DNA of 64,000 bases from Candidatus Palauibacter soopunensis (GTDB lineage: Bacteria; Gemmatimonadota; Gemmatimonadetes; Palauibacterales; Palauibacteraceae), in the NCBI RefSeq assembly GCF_947581735.1, contig NZ_CANPVT010000008.1, forward strand, positions 337,846 to 401,845. Direction: 5' to 3'. Numbering within the stretch: position 1 is the stretch's first letter; every line of letters starts with the position of its first letter. Position numbers and translations under genes: made by a program. The notes under the pieces were generated by a model, which saw only the letters and a program-made list of their open reading frames with translations, was not told the DNA's origin and made no database searches. Of the stretch, positions 15,756 through 25,320 are shown piece by piece.

Positions 15756-16601
15756 ATGGCTCAATCAGTGAAATCGCTTCGCATCGGCACGGTGGCCGCC
15801 GTCGCCGGGGTTCTCTTCGTACTCATCCTGTTCGTGTTCGGCTTCAACCGCGTCGACGAGTACGAAGTGGCGGTCAAGCGGAACCCGGTGACCGGCGCCG
15901 TGGCGTCCCGCCCGTACACGCAGGGGCTGTACCACAACGTCCTGCGCTCGTGGACGAACTATCCGCTGCGCGAGGTCCAGTATCCCGCGGGCGGACAGGC
16001 CGAGCGCCTCGACGCTCTCACCTCGGACCAGCTCCAGATCGCGGTCGACGCGGCCTACCGCTACCGCATCAACCCGGACAGCGCCGTCCATCTCTATCTC
16101 ACGGTGGGCAACGAGAACGCGGTCGCTTCGTTCGTCTACAACACGTATCGCTCCGCAATCCGGGACGCGATCGCGGAGATCGAGGCGTCGGAAATCCTGT
16201 CCACCACCAGGGCGGGCATCTCCGGCCGCATCGAAGCGCTGATGACGGACCGCCTCAATCCGCGCGGCCTCGAGATCACCGATTTCTTCGTGCGCGAGGT
16301 CGTGCCGCCGGAGACGATCCGCCAGGCGATCGAGGCCAAGCTGTCGCGCGAGCAGCAGGTGCAGTCCGAGCAGTACCAGACCCAGGTCGTGGTCGAGCAG
16401 GCGAACCAGCAGCGCGCCGAGGCCGAGGGGATCCGGGATGCGCAGGACATCATCGCGGAGAGCCTCGCCGGCATCTCGGGCCAGCGCTACCTGTACTGGC
16501 GCTACCTGGAGATGCTCGGGCGGATCGGCGAGGGGAGCAACAACATGGTCATCGCGCCGACCGAGGGAGGCATCCCCCTCTTCTTCGCACCGGACCGCTG
16601 A
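15756..16601 (+). CDS. SPFH/band 7 (prohibitin-like) membrane protein
   Basis: The 281-residue protein has one N-terminal membrane anchor (about 9-30), then an SPFH domain (VDEYEVAVKRNPVTGAV... LTSDQLQIAVDAAYRYRI... ALMTDRLNPRGLEITDFFVREVVPP) and a long coiled-coil-like helix rich in Gln, Glu and Ala (REQQVQSEQYQTQVVVEQANQQRAEAEG). This is the form of prohibitin and HflC-type scaffold proteins that make ring assemblies on membranes and modulate proteases. No partner protease or NfeD gene is adjacent. It is divergent from the deacylase-like gene over a 160-base gap. Confidence 0.88.
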   Translation: MAQSVKSLRIGTVAAVAGVLFVLILFVFGFNRVDEYEVAVKRNPVTGAVASRPYTQGLYHNVLRSWTNYPLREVQYPAGGQAERLDALTSDQLQIAVDAAYRYRINPDSAVHLYLTVGNENAVASFVYNTYRSAIRDAIAEIEASEILSTTRAGISGRIEALMTDRLNPRGLEITDFFVREVVPPETIRQAIEAKLSREQQVQSEQYQTQVVVEQANQQRAEAEGIRDAQDIIAESLAGISGQRYLYWRYLEMLGRIGEGSNNMVIAPTEGGIPLFFAPDR

Positions 16602-16708
16602 GCCGGGCAACCGACCGCCCTCCCCGGGGTGTCGGACCCTTCAGGAAACGAAGGCCGACATGAAGGCCGTAGTTCACCACTTGGGGGAACGATCCCGAGG
16701 GAGGATAC

Positions 16709-17677
16709 ATGAAGAACTGGAAGGATTCGCTCGCCGCCGGGCTTGCGGTAACGCTGGTTGCCGGGTTGTGCGCGGGCTTGGCGCCGGCCGCGGCCCAGGA
16801 GGAGGACGAGGACGAGCGGCGCGAACAGGTCCGGATCGCCTTTTCCGGGGGTGGCGCGTACCTCGGAGTGCAGATCCTGGATGTCGACGGGGAGCGCGCT
16901 TCGGAACTCGGGATGTCTCGCCCGTACGGCGTCTACATCGACGGCGTCATCGACGGTGAACCGGCGGCGGAAGCCGGCATCGAGGAAGGGGACGTCGTCG
17001 TGGCCTGGTACGGCGAGCGCGTCGAGAGCGTGGCGGAACTGCGGCGGCTGGTGGGCGAGACGCCGCCCGGGCGCGTCGTGGATCTGACGGTGCTCCGCGA
17101 CGGAGCGGAACGCGAAGTATCCGTTGAGCTCGGCGACCGCATGGGCATCCTCTCGGGGGCACGCGGCCTGACGTTCATATCTCCGCAGATCGACCTGTCG
17201 CGGGTCTACGCCCCGTCTGCGAGCGACGCGCGGGAACGCGCGCGCGGCCTGGAGGAACGGGCGCGCGAGTTGGCGGTGCGGGTCCGCGAGGCGCAGGAGG
17301 GGGTCGCGGAGGGGGCGGATCGCATCTTCTACCTGGCGGGGCGCCCGCGACTCGGCGCGAACACGCAGAGCCTGGGCGACCAGCTCGCGGAGTACTTCGG
17401 CGTGGAGGGCGGCGTGCTCGTCACCTCGGTGTACGAGGATACGCCGGCGGCGGAGGGCGGTCTGCGGGCGGGCGATGTGATCGTCGGACTCGGCGACGAG
17501 GACATCGACGACCCCAGCGACCTGCGCCGGGCGTTGGCCGATCTCGAGTCGGGGGAGGTGTCGGTCCGCATCGTCCGCGATGGCGCGGAGCAGACGCTTA
17601 CGGTTGAACTGGAGGACCGGGAACGTCCCTTCAGGTGGCGGCGGGGCGTAGACGAACTCGGCCCGCCAGGGCCGTAA
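16709..17677 (+). CDS. Secreted protein with two PDZ domains
   Basis: The 322-residue protein has a signal peptide ending near PAAAQ and two PDZ domains. The first is at about 55-145 (YLGVQILDV... GVIDGEPAAEAGIEEGDVVVAWYGERV) and the second at about 215-305 (LGDQLAEYFGVEGGVLVTSVYEDTPAAEGGLRAGDVIVGLGDEDI). They are joined by a charged helical linker (ARERARGLEERARELAVRVREAQEG). There is no trypsin-like protease domain, so it is not a complete DegP/HtrA; it may be a periplasmic adaptor or chaperone. A GAGGGAGGA precedes the ATG. Confidence 0.85.
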   Translation: MKNWKDSLAAGLAVTLVAGLCAGLAPAAAQEEDEDERREQVRIAFSGGGAYLGVQILDVDGERASELGMSRPYGVYIDGVIDGEPAAEAGIEEGDVVVAWYGERVESVAELRRLVGETPPGRVVDLTVLRDGAEREVSVELGDRMGILSGARGLTFISPQIDLSRVYAPSASDARERARGLEERARELAVRVREAQEGVAEGADRIFYLAGRPRLGANTQSLGDQLAEYFGVEGGVLVTSVYEDTPAAEGGLRAGDVIVGLGDEDIDDPSDLRRALADLESGEVSVRIVRDGAEQTLTVELEDRERPFRWRRGVDELGPPGP

Positions 17678-17685
17678 CCGGGGAG

Positions 17686-18756
17686 CTAGTCGAACAGGCC
17701 CAGTTGGGGGCCGGCCCGCGGCGGCCGGAAGTGTTCCGCCGACAGGTCGTAGTCGCGCGGCTCGATCCCGTGCTTCGCACGCGCGAGTGAGAAGAGCCGC
17801 GCGACCTGTTCGGCAAACGGGCCGCGACCGCGCATCCGCTCCCCGTAGTTCGACGCATAGAGGCTCCCGCCTCTCAACTCCCGCATGCGGTTGAGCACCT
17901 TCTCCGCCCGGTCCGGACAGTTACGCCGCAGCCAGTCCTCGAACAGGGCGGCGACCCCGAATGGGAGGCGAAGCATGATGTAGATCGCCCGCCCCGCCCC
18001 CGCCTTCGCGGCCTCCTCCAGGATGGCCGGGATCTCATGGTCCGTGAGTCCGGGAATCACGGGCGCCACGTTCACGCCCACCGGGATGCCGGCATCCGCC
18101 AGCCGCGCGATCGCGTCGAGCCGCCGCTCGGGGGTCGAGGCCCGCGGCTCCAGTTTTCGCTGCAGCGAGCGGTCCAGCGTCGTGATGGAAAGTTGGACGT
18201 GCACCGCGTCGAAACGCGCGAGTTCGCGCAGAAGGTCGACGTCCCGCGTCACCCGGTGGTGCTTCGTCACGATCCCGACCGGGTTCCGGGCTTCGGCCAG
18301 TACCTCGAGGCAGCGGCGAGTGATCCCGAGGCGACGCTCCAGAGGCTGATACGGGTCCGTGACGCCGCTGAGTATGAGCACCTGGGGTTCCCACCGTGGT
18401 GAGGCCAGCTCCCGTGTGAGCAGCGCCGGGGCCTCCGGCTTCGCCAGAATCCGGCTCTCGAAGTCGAGTCCCGCGGAGAACCCGAAGTATTCGTGCGTGG
18501 GTCGCGCGTAGCAGTACGAACAGCCCGTCTCGCAGCCGCGGTACGGGTTCAGGCTGGCGTCGAATCCGAGGTCCGGGCTGTTGTTGTAGGAGATGATCGT
18601 GCGGGAGCGGTCCTCAAGAATCTCGGTTTGCGGATCCGGATCGGACGCGAGCGTCCAGGCCTCCCGCTCGACCGCGAGAGGGAGGAAGCGGTTCGCCGGG
18701 TTGTGCGCGCTTCCGCGTCCTCGAATCGAACGCCGTTTCTCCGTAACTTCGCGCAT
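17686..18756 (-). CDS. PA0069-type radical SAM protein (SplB-like)
   Basis: The 356-residue protein has the 4Fe-4S/SAM motif Cys75-x3-Cys79-x2-Cys82 (RGCETGCSYCYARP), preceded by NNSPDLGFDASLNPYRG and followed by LILSGVTDPYQPLERRLGITR. These are hallmarks of the PA0069 group related to spore photoproduct lyase. A radical mechanism with S-adenosylmethionine is expected, but the substrate of this group is not established. The opposite-strand PDZ gene ends 8 bases away, so the two converge. Confidence 0.87.
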   Translation of the reverse strand: MREVTEKRRSIRGRGSAHNPANRFLPLAVEREAWTLASDPDPQTEILEDRSRTIISYNNSPDLGFDASLNPYRGCETGCSYCYARPTHEYFGFSAGLDFESRILAKPEAPALLTRELASPRWEPQVLILSGVTDPYQPLERRLGITRRCLEVLAEARNPVGIVTKHHRVTRDVDLLRELARFDAVHVQLSITTLDRSLQRKLEPRASTPERRLDAIARLADAGIPVGVNVAPVIPGLTDHEIPAILEEAAKAGAGRAIYIMLRLPFGVAALFEDWLRRNCPDRAEKVLNRMRELRGGSLYASNYGERMRGRGPFAEQVARLFSLARAKHGIEPRDYDLSAEHFRPPRAGPQLGLFD

Positions 18757-18905
18757 CGTCTCCCAACTGGCGTATTTCGGTATTTGTTCGGGTATTCGGG
18801 TTCAAAATGGCGAGCGGACGGTCGAAGGGTCAAGTCCCGCGAGCCTGTGGAGCGCCGCAGGCGCGTAGAAGTGGGACACGACGCCGGCCGGGTCCCGCCG
18901 CGACA

Positions 18906-19526
18906 CTAGAAGCTGATGCCCAACCGGAGGGTCAGGGTGTCGTGGCGCGGCTCTCCATCTCCTTGGAGAACCCGGGACCCGACGGCGACATCGGATCCCA
19001 TGAGCGAGCTGATTCCGAATCCGTAGCGGACTTCCGGCCACAGCCGGAAACCGAGGTCGAGTTCGACGCCGACGCCGAACTCCGCCCGAACCGGGCGCGC
19101 CGTGAGGAGGTCGTCCACGCCTGAAAAGGTGCTCGACGGGAAGGTCAGGACGGGCCCGCCCAGCACATAGGGCTGAACCGCCGGCAGGGGGAGCCGGACG
19201 CGAAAGTCCAGCGGGATTTCCACCATGTCGATGTCGAATTGGACCCGTTCGTCGCCGGCCATCGCGACGAGTTCCGGCATGCGGTGGTAGATGAGTGCCG
19301 GCCGGACGGAGAAGGTCGCGAGGTTGAGGTTCAGGAACACGCCGACGTGATATCCATCGGTGAGATCCGTGAGATCGAATCCGTTCTCCGGCAGGAACTC
19401 GGCGAGCGTGTCGCGGTTGTAGCCCGCGAGGATGCCGATCTGGGCCTCGGCCGCCGGCGGAAGGGCGCAGACGAGACCCAGCGCGAGGCCGGCTCCCCAC
19501 CTTCCTGCGTTGCGCTTTATCCCCAT
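18906..19526 (-). CDS. Outer-membrane beta-barrel protein
   Basis: The 206-residue protein has a signal peptide (to about PAAEA) and then alternating short amphipathic strands (HVGVFLNLNLATFSVRPALIYH, FGVGVELDLGFRLWPEVRYGFGIS) and ends with an aromatic residue (LRLGISF), as in small PorT/OmpW-like eight-strand barrels. The 149-base gap at 18757-18905 upstream of the radical SAM gene holds nothing I recognise. Function unknown; probably structural or adhesion-related. Confidence 0.75.
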   Translation of the reverse strand: MGIKRNAGRWGAGLALGLVCALPPAAEAQIGILAGYNRDTLAEFLPENGFDLTDLTDGYHVGVFLNLNLATFSVRPALIYHRMPELVAMAGDERVQFDIDMVEIPLDFRVRLPLPAVQPYVLGGPVLTFPSSTFSGVDDLLTARPVRAEFGVGVELDLGFRLWPEVRYGFGISSLMGSDVAVGSRVLQGDGEPRHDTLTLRLGISF

Positions 19527-19717
19527 TGCGTCGGTCCTCTCTCACCTCGTTTGCGGAAGATCCGAGGAGCGCCCGGGACCCCGCAGGCGTCGGCTGAACG
19601 TACCCGCGCGGGCTTGGACGGGATAGCCGAAAGGGCGGATCCCGCGCGAGTCCTGTGCGCCACGAATGACGGGCCGCTATGATCAGCCGAACCGCTCACA
19701 GCGAGGCCAGGTACGCC

Positions 19718-21493
19718 ATGATTCGACATCGCGAAGCTCCGTCCGTTTTCGTCCGACCGTTTCTCCTTCTGGCCCTGGCGGCCTGCGTGACCGACGCCGG
19801 GGATTCGGCGGAAGCGGGTGGCGCGACGGCCGCGGATCCGCCCGCGGACGTGGCCGAACTCGTCCTCACCAACGGGAAGATCGCGACCCTGGCGGGCGAG
19901 GGCGGGGAAGTGGTCAGCGCGCTCGCGTCGCGGGAGGGGCGGATCGTCGCCCTCGGGGCGGACGACGACGTCTCCCGATGGATCGGGGAGGGCACTGAAG
20001 TGATCGACCTTGGGGGCCGGCTCGCGATCCCGGGGTTCATCGAAGGCCACGGTCATTTCATGGGCCTGGGGAACGCGCGCATGATCCTCGACCTGACGAC
20101 CGCCGACACCTGGGCTGACATCGTCAGCCTGGTGGGCGAGGCGGCCTCGAGCGCGGAACCGGGCGCCTGGATCAGCGGCAGGGGATGGCACCAGGAGAAG
20201 TGGAGCGAGGCGCCGGATCCCATGGTCGAGGGGCAGCCGGTCCACGACGGCCTCAGCGCGGTGAGCCCCGCCAATCCGGTCATTCTCACGCACGCGAGCG
20301 GGCACGCTTCCTTCGTGAACGCGAGGGCGCTCGAACTGGCCGGGATCGACGCCGACACGCCCAACCCTCCGGGCGGCGAGATCGTGCACGACGAGACGGG
20401 GCGGCCTACCGGCGTCCTGAGGGAGACCGCGCAGCGCCTGGCGCGGGCGGTGTTCGCCGAGGAGGAGGCGAGCCGCTCCGAGGCCGAGCGCGAGGCGCGG
20501 GCGCGCGAACAGGTGCGGCTCGCGAACGAGGAGCTGCTGCGGAAGGGAGTCACGAGCTTCCAGGATGCGGGTTCCGGCTTCGGGACGGTGGACCTGCTCA
20601 GGACGCTCGCGGACGAGGGCGCGCTGCCCGTGCGGCTTTACGTGATGCTGCAGGGTGGGATGGCGACGCTCGAGGGGCGGCTGGACGAATACTACATGGT
20701 GGGATATGGGGGCGACCGGCTCACCGTGCGGTCGATCAAGCAGGTCGCGGATGGGGCGCTCGGGTCGCACGGCGCCTGGCTGCTCGAGCCCTACGCGGAC
20801 ATGCCAGCCTCCATCGGACTGCCGACGACGCCGCCGGAGGAGATCGAGCGCATTGCGCGGCTCGCGATCGAGCGGGGCTATCAGGTCAATACGCATGCGA
20901 TCGGCGACCGCGCGAACCGCGAGGTGCTCGACCTGTACGAGCGCACCTTCAACGACCACGCGGACATGAGCGACCTGCGCTGGAGGATCGAGCACGCGCA
21001 GCATGTCAATCCGGCGGACATTCCGCGCTTCGCCGCACTCGGGGTCATCGCCTCAATGCAGGGCGTCCACGCCTGCTCCGACGGCCCCTGGGTCATCCTC
21101 CGGCTCGGGCCGGGCCGGGCGCGCTCGGGCGCCTACGTATGGCGGGACTTCATGCGGGCCGGCGTCATCGTGACGAACGGCACGGATGTCCCGGTCGAGG
21201 ACGCGGACCCCCTGGCGAGCTTCCACTGCACCGTCACGCGCGTGATCGAGGGTGGCGAGACCTTCTTCGAGGGGCAGACGATGACGCGCGAAGAGGCGCT
21301 GCGTTCCTATACGTGGGCCAACGCGTATGCCGCGTTCGAGGAAGACCTCAAGGGGACGCTCGAAGTCGGGAAGCTGGCGGACATCACGGTCCTGTCCCGG
21401 GACATTCTCACGATTCCCGCGGACGAGATCCTCGAGACCGTCGTGGACTACACGATCGTCGGCGGTCGCACGGAGTACAGCCGGGACAACTGA
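19718..21493 (+). CDS. YtcJ-type amidohydrolase, lipoprotein
   Basis: This amidohydrolase (591 residues from the chosen start) has the metal-binding HxH in IPGFIEGHGHFMGLG, the later EHAQHV and GTDVPVEDADP motifs, and the usual C-terminal VGKLADITVLSRD. The lipobox LALAAC follows a short charged N-terminus if translation starts at the ATG at 19718 (AGG six bases upstream); an ATG at 19679 would give 13 more residues. YtcJ-like enzymes are metal-dependent hydrolases of amides such as formamides, with poorly known substrates. It diverges from the beta-barrel gene across about 190 bases and converges on the next gene at a palindrome. Confidence 0.87.
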   Translation: MIRHREAPSVFVRPFLLLALAACVTDAGDSAEAGGATAADPPADVAELVLTNGKIATLAGEGGEVVSALASREGRIVALGADDDVSRWIGEGTEVIDLGGRLAIPGFIEGHGHFMGLGNARMILDLTTADTWADIVSLVGEAASSAEPGAWISGRGWHQEKWSEAPDPMVEGQPVHDGLSAVSPANPVILTHASGHASFVNARALELAGIDADTPNPPGGEIVHDETGRPTGVLRETAQRLARAVFAEEEASRSEAEREARAREQVRLANEELLRKGVTSFQDAGSGFGTVDLLRTLADEGALPVRLYVMLQGGMATLEGRLDEYYMVGYGGDRLTVRSIKQVADGALGSHGAWLLEPYADMPASIGLPTTPPEEIERIARLAIERGYQVNTHAIGDRANREVLDLYERTFNDHADMSDLRWRIEHAQHVNPADIPRFAALGVIASMQGVHACSDGPWVILRLGPGRARSGAYVWRDFMRAGVIVTNGTDVPVEDADPLASFHCTVTRVIEGGETFFEGQTMTREEALRSYTWANAYAAFEEDLKGTLEVGKLADITVLSRDILTIPADEILETVVDYTIVGGRTEYSRDN

Positions 21494-21502
21494 GCAACTG
21501 AG

Positions 21503-21522
21503 CGGCCCGTCGCGACGGGCCG
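21503..21522. terminator. Perfect 20-nt palindrome between convergent genes
   Basis: CGGCCCGTCG followed by its exact reverse complement lies in the 37-base gap between the YtcJ-type gene and the leftward secreted-protein gene. It could terminate both transcripts as a 10-bp stem. No T-tract is present. Confidence 0.45.
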
Positions 21523-21530
21523 GCCGGGCG

Positions 21531-22637
21531 TCAGCGTCCGGCGGGTTTGCCGTGTCCTTCGTGCACGACCCCGTGTTCGACCTGGCTGCGGAGGACCCAG
21601 TCGTAGTCGGCGGCGAACAACGCCTCGCGGGGATCGGCGGCGGGCCAGTCCTCCAGCGGGATGAAGGCGCCGGCGATGGAACCCATGCCGCCGTCCTCGA
21701 TCACCGCGTCGAACGGGTTCCGGTACTCGACGGTGATCCGGTAGCGATGCTCGGGGACGACGAGCGCGCCCACGCCGCGCCCCCGGTGCGTGAGCGCCGG
21801 GATGTCCACGACGTGCCCAGCCTCATCGAGCCTGGGCCGGATGTCGTACAGCACCTCGCCCGTCGACAGGTTCTCGAACCGGAGTCGGGAGGCGTGCGCG
21901 TGGAGATGACCGCCGAGGCCGATGATGAGCCCGCGGATCGCCGGACTCGCGTCCCACGTCTTGACGGAATGGCCGGGCGGAAGGTCCCAGGCCTTCGTCG
22001 CGGAGACCTCGGGGTACATCGCGTCGAGGTGAAACGGTGCCACGGGGTAGACGGGCAGGCGGGCGAGGCGCTCGTACTCCAGCGTCAGGTGGACTGTGAC
22101 GCCCTCGTAGTCCGCTTCCGTCGGATTGTGCAGCATGGTGAGCGCGAGGAACCTCGAACCGCCCTTCATCGGAATGCCGAACAGCCATCCGGGAAAGCTC
22201 ACGGGCCGGGTCTCATGGCTCGCGGCCAGGACCCGCAGCATGATCGGCAGGAACAGCTCCCGCCGCCCCGGATCGAGCAGATTCATGTGATGCAGGACGA
22301 CACGCGGGACCGGCTCGCCGTCGCCGTCGATGATGTGCGTGCGATAGCCGCGGATCGTCAGGTCGAAGGGGATGACGCCTTCCTGCACGGGCAACTGGGC
22401 CATGTGATGGGATGAGCGGGCGGGGAGGTCGATCGGCCCCAGGATGACCGCGAGTTCCTTGTGGTCCGGGTCATCGACGACCCGGATGCTCGCCGTCGAC
22501 GTGGTCGGCCGCCCCCCTTCCGGCGATCCGGCGTGGCCCGCGTGCGCCGCCTGCGCGCATGCGGGGGGGACGACACCTGTGAGCGAGACCGCGGCCAGCA
22601 TCGCGGCCGCGCCGGCCCGCGTGCCCTGGCGCGTCAT
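21531..22637 (-). CDS. Secreted protein, SURNod19/copper-monooxygenase-like, function unknown
   Basis: The 368-residue protein has a signal peptide (AAAMLAAVSLTGVVPPACAQA) and a His-rich segment (AHAGHAG). It contains DGEPVPRVVLHHMNLLDPGRRELF and GLIIGLGGHLHAHASRLRFENLSTGEVLYDIRP, a pattern of paired His and HxH segments seen in SURNod19-like and peptidylglycine monooxygenase-like folds. These suggest metal binding, but I cannot show a specific reaction. The ATG at 22637 is chosen because it begins the signal peptide. It is 34 bases behind the next upstream gene and probably in its operon. Confidence 0.6.
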   Translation of the reverse strand: MTRQGTRAGAAAMLAAVSLTGVVPPACAQAAHAGHAGSPEGGRPTTSTASIRVVDDPDHKELAVILGPIDLPARSSHHMAQLPVQEGVIPFDLTIRGYRTHIIDGDGEPVPRVVLHHMNLLDPGRRELFLPIMLRVLAASHETRPVSFPGWLFGIPMKGGSRFLALTMLHNPTEADYEGVTVHLTLEYERLARLPVYPVAPFHLDAMYPEVSATKAWDLPPGHSVKTWDASPAIRGLIIGLGGHLHAHASRLRFENLSTGEVLYDIRPRLDEAGHVVDIPALTHRGRGVGALVVPEHRYRITVEYRNPFDAVIEDGGMGSIAGAFIPLEDWPAADPREALFAADYDWVLRSQVEHGVVHEGHGKPAGR

Positions 22638-22671
22638 GGGGTTCCGGTGGCTTGTCCCGGAAACTCGCGGG

Positions 22672-23355
22672 CTACCGGCCGCCCTCGACGTTCTGAAGGT
22701 CTTCGAGCAGGTCGAGCAGCTTCTCGAGCCGCTCCTTGAGCTTGTCCCGGTCGAGGTTGGCATCGACGTCCAACTGGACCTCCGCCTCGTGCAGCGCGGA
22801 CCCCGCCTCCGCGGCTTTCAGGGAGAACGTCTCCCCGTGTCGCGCGGCGCGCAGCCTGACATCCCCCTCGGACGACCCGGCCGGGGCCGTCACGGTCCGG
22901 TCGATCCAGAATCCCGCGTCTCGCGCCCGTACCGGATTTCGCGCGGCGATGCGCATCGCACCGAGTCCCTCCACCCGCGCGACCCGCGCGCCGGCCACAT
23001 TGGATCTCGCGTCCATCCGGATCGTGATGCGGCCGTTGTCGAAGATGGCCACGTCGGCTTGGCCGTGGGCGGCGCGGTGCCCGAGGCGGTCCAGCCACGC
23101 CGCGATGGCGCGCTCGACGCCTCCGTTGATCCGCCCGGCGGTGTGTGCCGTCCGGCGCAATTGCTCCGCTGCAAACCGGGGCGCGCGGGTCGGACCCGGC
23201 GGATCCGCCCGTTCGATGAGGTTCGCGATCCCCTCCAGGGTCGCCGTACTCGCCTTCGCCGGCCCGGGCAGGCTCGTGAGGTGGGAAAGGGCGGCCCAGA
23301 CGCAGATCGCGAGGGCCCAGAGGGTGAAGGCGGCGGCGACTCTTCGAATGAACAT
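22672..23355 (-). CDS. Membrane-anchored protein of unknown function
   Basis: The 227-residue product has one N-terminal hydrophobic segment (VAAAFTLWALAICVWAALSHL) and then a soluble region with mixed helices and strands, ending in a charged helix (LDRDKLKERLEKLLDLLEDLQNVEGGR) that may be a coiled coil. The ATG at 23355 lies 8 bases after a GGAG; a GTG three bases upstream is possible. No family is recognised. It is the first gene of a pair with the SURNod19-like gene. The 138-base gap upstream has no clear feature. Confidence 0.6.
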   Translation of the reverse strand: MFIRRVAAAFTLWALAICVWAALSHLTSLPGPAKASTATLEGIANLIERADPPGPTRAPRFAAEQLRRTAHTAGRINGGVERAIAAWLDRLGHRAAHGQADVAIFDNGRITIRMDARSNVAGARVARVEGLGAMRIAARNPVRARDAGFWIDRTVTAPAGSSEGDVRLRAARHGETFSLKAAEAGSALHEAEVQLDVDANLDRDKLKERLEKLLDLLEDLQNVEGGR

Positions 23356-23493
23356 CACGGCGGCTCCAGGGAGGAGGTCGAGTGTCCTTCTGACATACGC
23401 TCGGGCGCGCGGTCAGGTTCCAACCCATACGACCGGATCCTGATCCGAAAGGTTGTCCGTCGCCGTCGCTGGCCGGCGGACCGCGGCAGACCC

Positions 23494-25320
23494 CTAGGGT
23501 GGGGGAGCCTCGCCGCTCGTGAGGAGCAGCGTACCGGTCACGCGGGTGAGCCGCAGCTCCCCGTCGCTGTCGCGGAGCCGCAGCAGCGTGACCTGGATGC
23601 GGGCCGTCACGTCCGTCCCGGTGATGTCGAGTCGAAGGGAGTCCGGCGGCAGTTGCACTCTTCCGGGCGCCGTCGTGGTCCCGAAGCGTCCGGCGCGCGC
23701 GATGAGTTCGGCGAACGAGACCGTGGCGAGTTCGTCTCCGCCGAGCCGGATTGTCGTCCCGAGGCTGTCCGCGGCGGCCTCGAAGGTGAGGGAGTCGCCC
23801 TCGAACGGGTAGCGTCCCCCCAGGAGGTTCCGCTCGAAGACGGCCCGGTCGAAGCCGGACACGTCGACGGCCGCGTTTCGGCCCCCGGGAGGCGAGATGT
23901 CGACGAACCCGAAGGGGTCCGCGAGCAGTCCCTCCGAGGGCACGAGCCCGAGGTGGTCGGCGATGAGCGTCGCCCGGCGTCCGGCCTCCGCGACCCTCAA
24001 CGAGGCCGCCATTCCATCTCCGATCGTATCCACCGTCGCTACGCCGTCCTCGAACCACTCGTCGATGGCGGACGTCCCGTGCCACGAAATCAGGTAGAGC
24101 AGGACATCGTTGATCTGCTGCCAGTCCTCGGGCGGGATCTCGATGGAGGCCGGCGAGATGCGGCCATCCGCCAGGACTCCGTGCGTCGAGAGCAGATCCT
24201 CGATCCGGCCCACCTGGCTCCGCTCGGCCACGGCGTAGGCGGACCAGGGGCCGACGAAAGTGACCGCGCCGATGACGGCCAGCGTCAGCGGAATCCCCTT
24301 GATCTCGCGCGACCGCGTCACCGTGTAGAAAAGGGCGGCTCCCGCCAGCCAGACGCCGAGGAGGAGCAGGAGATACCGGCGCTCGGTGATCCCGTATTGC
24401 TCGATGCGCTGCCCGATGGCGAGCAGGAGCATGACGATGGACGGGATGATGAGAATCCAGAAGATGCGGGCGTATGTGTCGATCCACGCGTGGCCTTCCC
24501 GTCCGCGCCGGGGATGCACGAGGAGGAGCGACAGGATGCCGAAGGCGGCGAGGGCGGAGACGAGAAGTCCGATCCACCCGCTGGGCCACGTCGTCGTGAT
24601 GACGACGCGCCCGAGGTAGGCGGTGAGGATGATCAGGTATACGGCGACGAGCGGGAGGAGCACGTACTGCGCGAAGACGCGCAGACCCGCGGGGTAGTCG
24701 TCGCGGCGTTCCAGTTGCTCGAAATCGTCCGGCACGCCCGCGAGCACGAACCACGTCTGGAAGACGAATCCGAGGAAGAAGAAGAGCCGGCCGTAGTTCT
24801 CATCGGCGATGTTGATGTTGAAGAGGTTCTCGATGCCGAACATGGCGATGGAGAGTCCGCCGAAGAGGACACCCGTGTAGATCGCCCCGAGGCCGAACCG
24901 GAAGAAAAGCGTGCGGTTGAAGTGCCAGAAGCCGTTCGGCTCGCGGACGCCGAGATAGGCGATGAAGGCGACGAGCAGATGCAGGGTCGCCGTCAGGTGA
25001 AAATGGCGGAGGCCGGCGATGTTCTCGCCCCAGTTCGGCCACTGCCAGTAGTAGAGGGCGAGCACCGCCACGCCGAGTCCGCGCAGCGCCCAGTGCCGCG
25101 GCCACGGGAGCTTCCACCGCTCCGCGAACAGGGTGAGTCCGGTCAGCAGCGGCAGGCCGAGACTGGCCGTGGCTACGAGGCGCAGCTCGAGCGCCGTTTC
25201 CGCGTTGATCGCCCGCATCGCGGCGATAGCGGCGACGACCGCGCAGGTCAGAACGACCGGGAACCGCCGCGCCGTGACCCACGCCGCCGCCGCGAGCCGC
25301 TCGACCGAAGGGAGCCTCAA
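23494..25320 (-). CDS. DUF4153-type polytopic membrane protein
   Basis: The 608-residue protein has about twelve hydrophobic helices in its first 390 residues (for example YTGVLFGGLSIAMFGIENLF, RLFFFLGFVFQTWFVLAGVP) in the pattern of DUF4153 proteins. A soluble extracytoplasmic region of about 210 residues follows. Upstream frame codons lie inside the aminotransferase gene and look non-native; a TTG at 25320 overlapping that gene's stop (TTGA) is the best start. It is last in a four-gene coupled operon. Function is unknown. Confidence 0.75.
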   Translation of the reverse strand: MRLPSVERLAAAAWVTARRFPVVLTCAVVAAIAAMRAINAETALELRLVATASLGLPLLTGLTLFAERWKLPWPRHWALRGLGVAVLALYYWQWPNWGENIAGLRHFHLTATLHLLVAFIAYLGVREPNGFWHFNRTLFFRFGLGAIYTGVLFGGLSIAMFGIENLFNINIADENYGRLFFFLGFVFQTWFVLAGVPDDFEQLERRDDYPAGLRVFAQYVLLPLVAVYLIILTAYLGRVVITTTWPSGWIGLLVSALAAFGILSLLLVHPRRGREGHAWIDTYARIFWILIIPSIVMLLLAIGQRIEQYGITERRYLLLLLGVWLAGAALFYTVTRSREIKGIPLTLAVIGAVTFVGPWSAYAVAERSQVGRIEDLLSTHGVLADGRISPASIEIPPEDWQQINDVLLYLISWHGTSAIDEWFEDGVATVDTIGDGMAASLRVAEAGRRATLIADHLGLVPSEGLLADPFGFVDISPPGGRNAAVDVSGFDRAVFERNLLGGRYPFEGDSLTFEAAADSLGTTIRLGGDELATVSFAELIARAGRFGTTTAPGRVQLPPDSLRLDITGTDVTARIQVTLLRLRDSDGELRLTRVTGTLLLTSGEAPPP

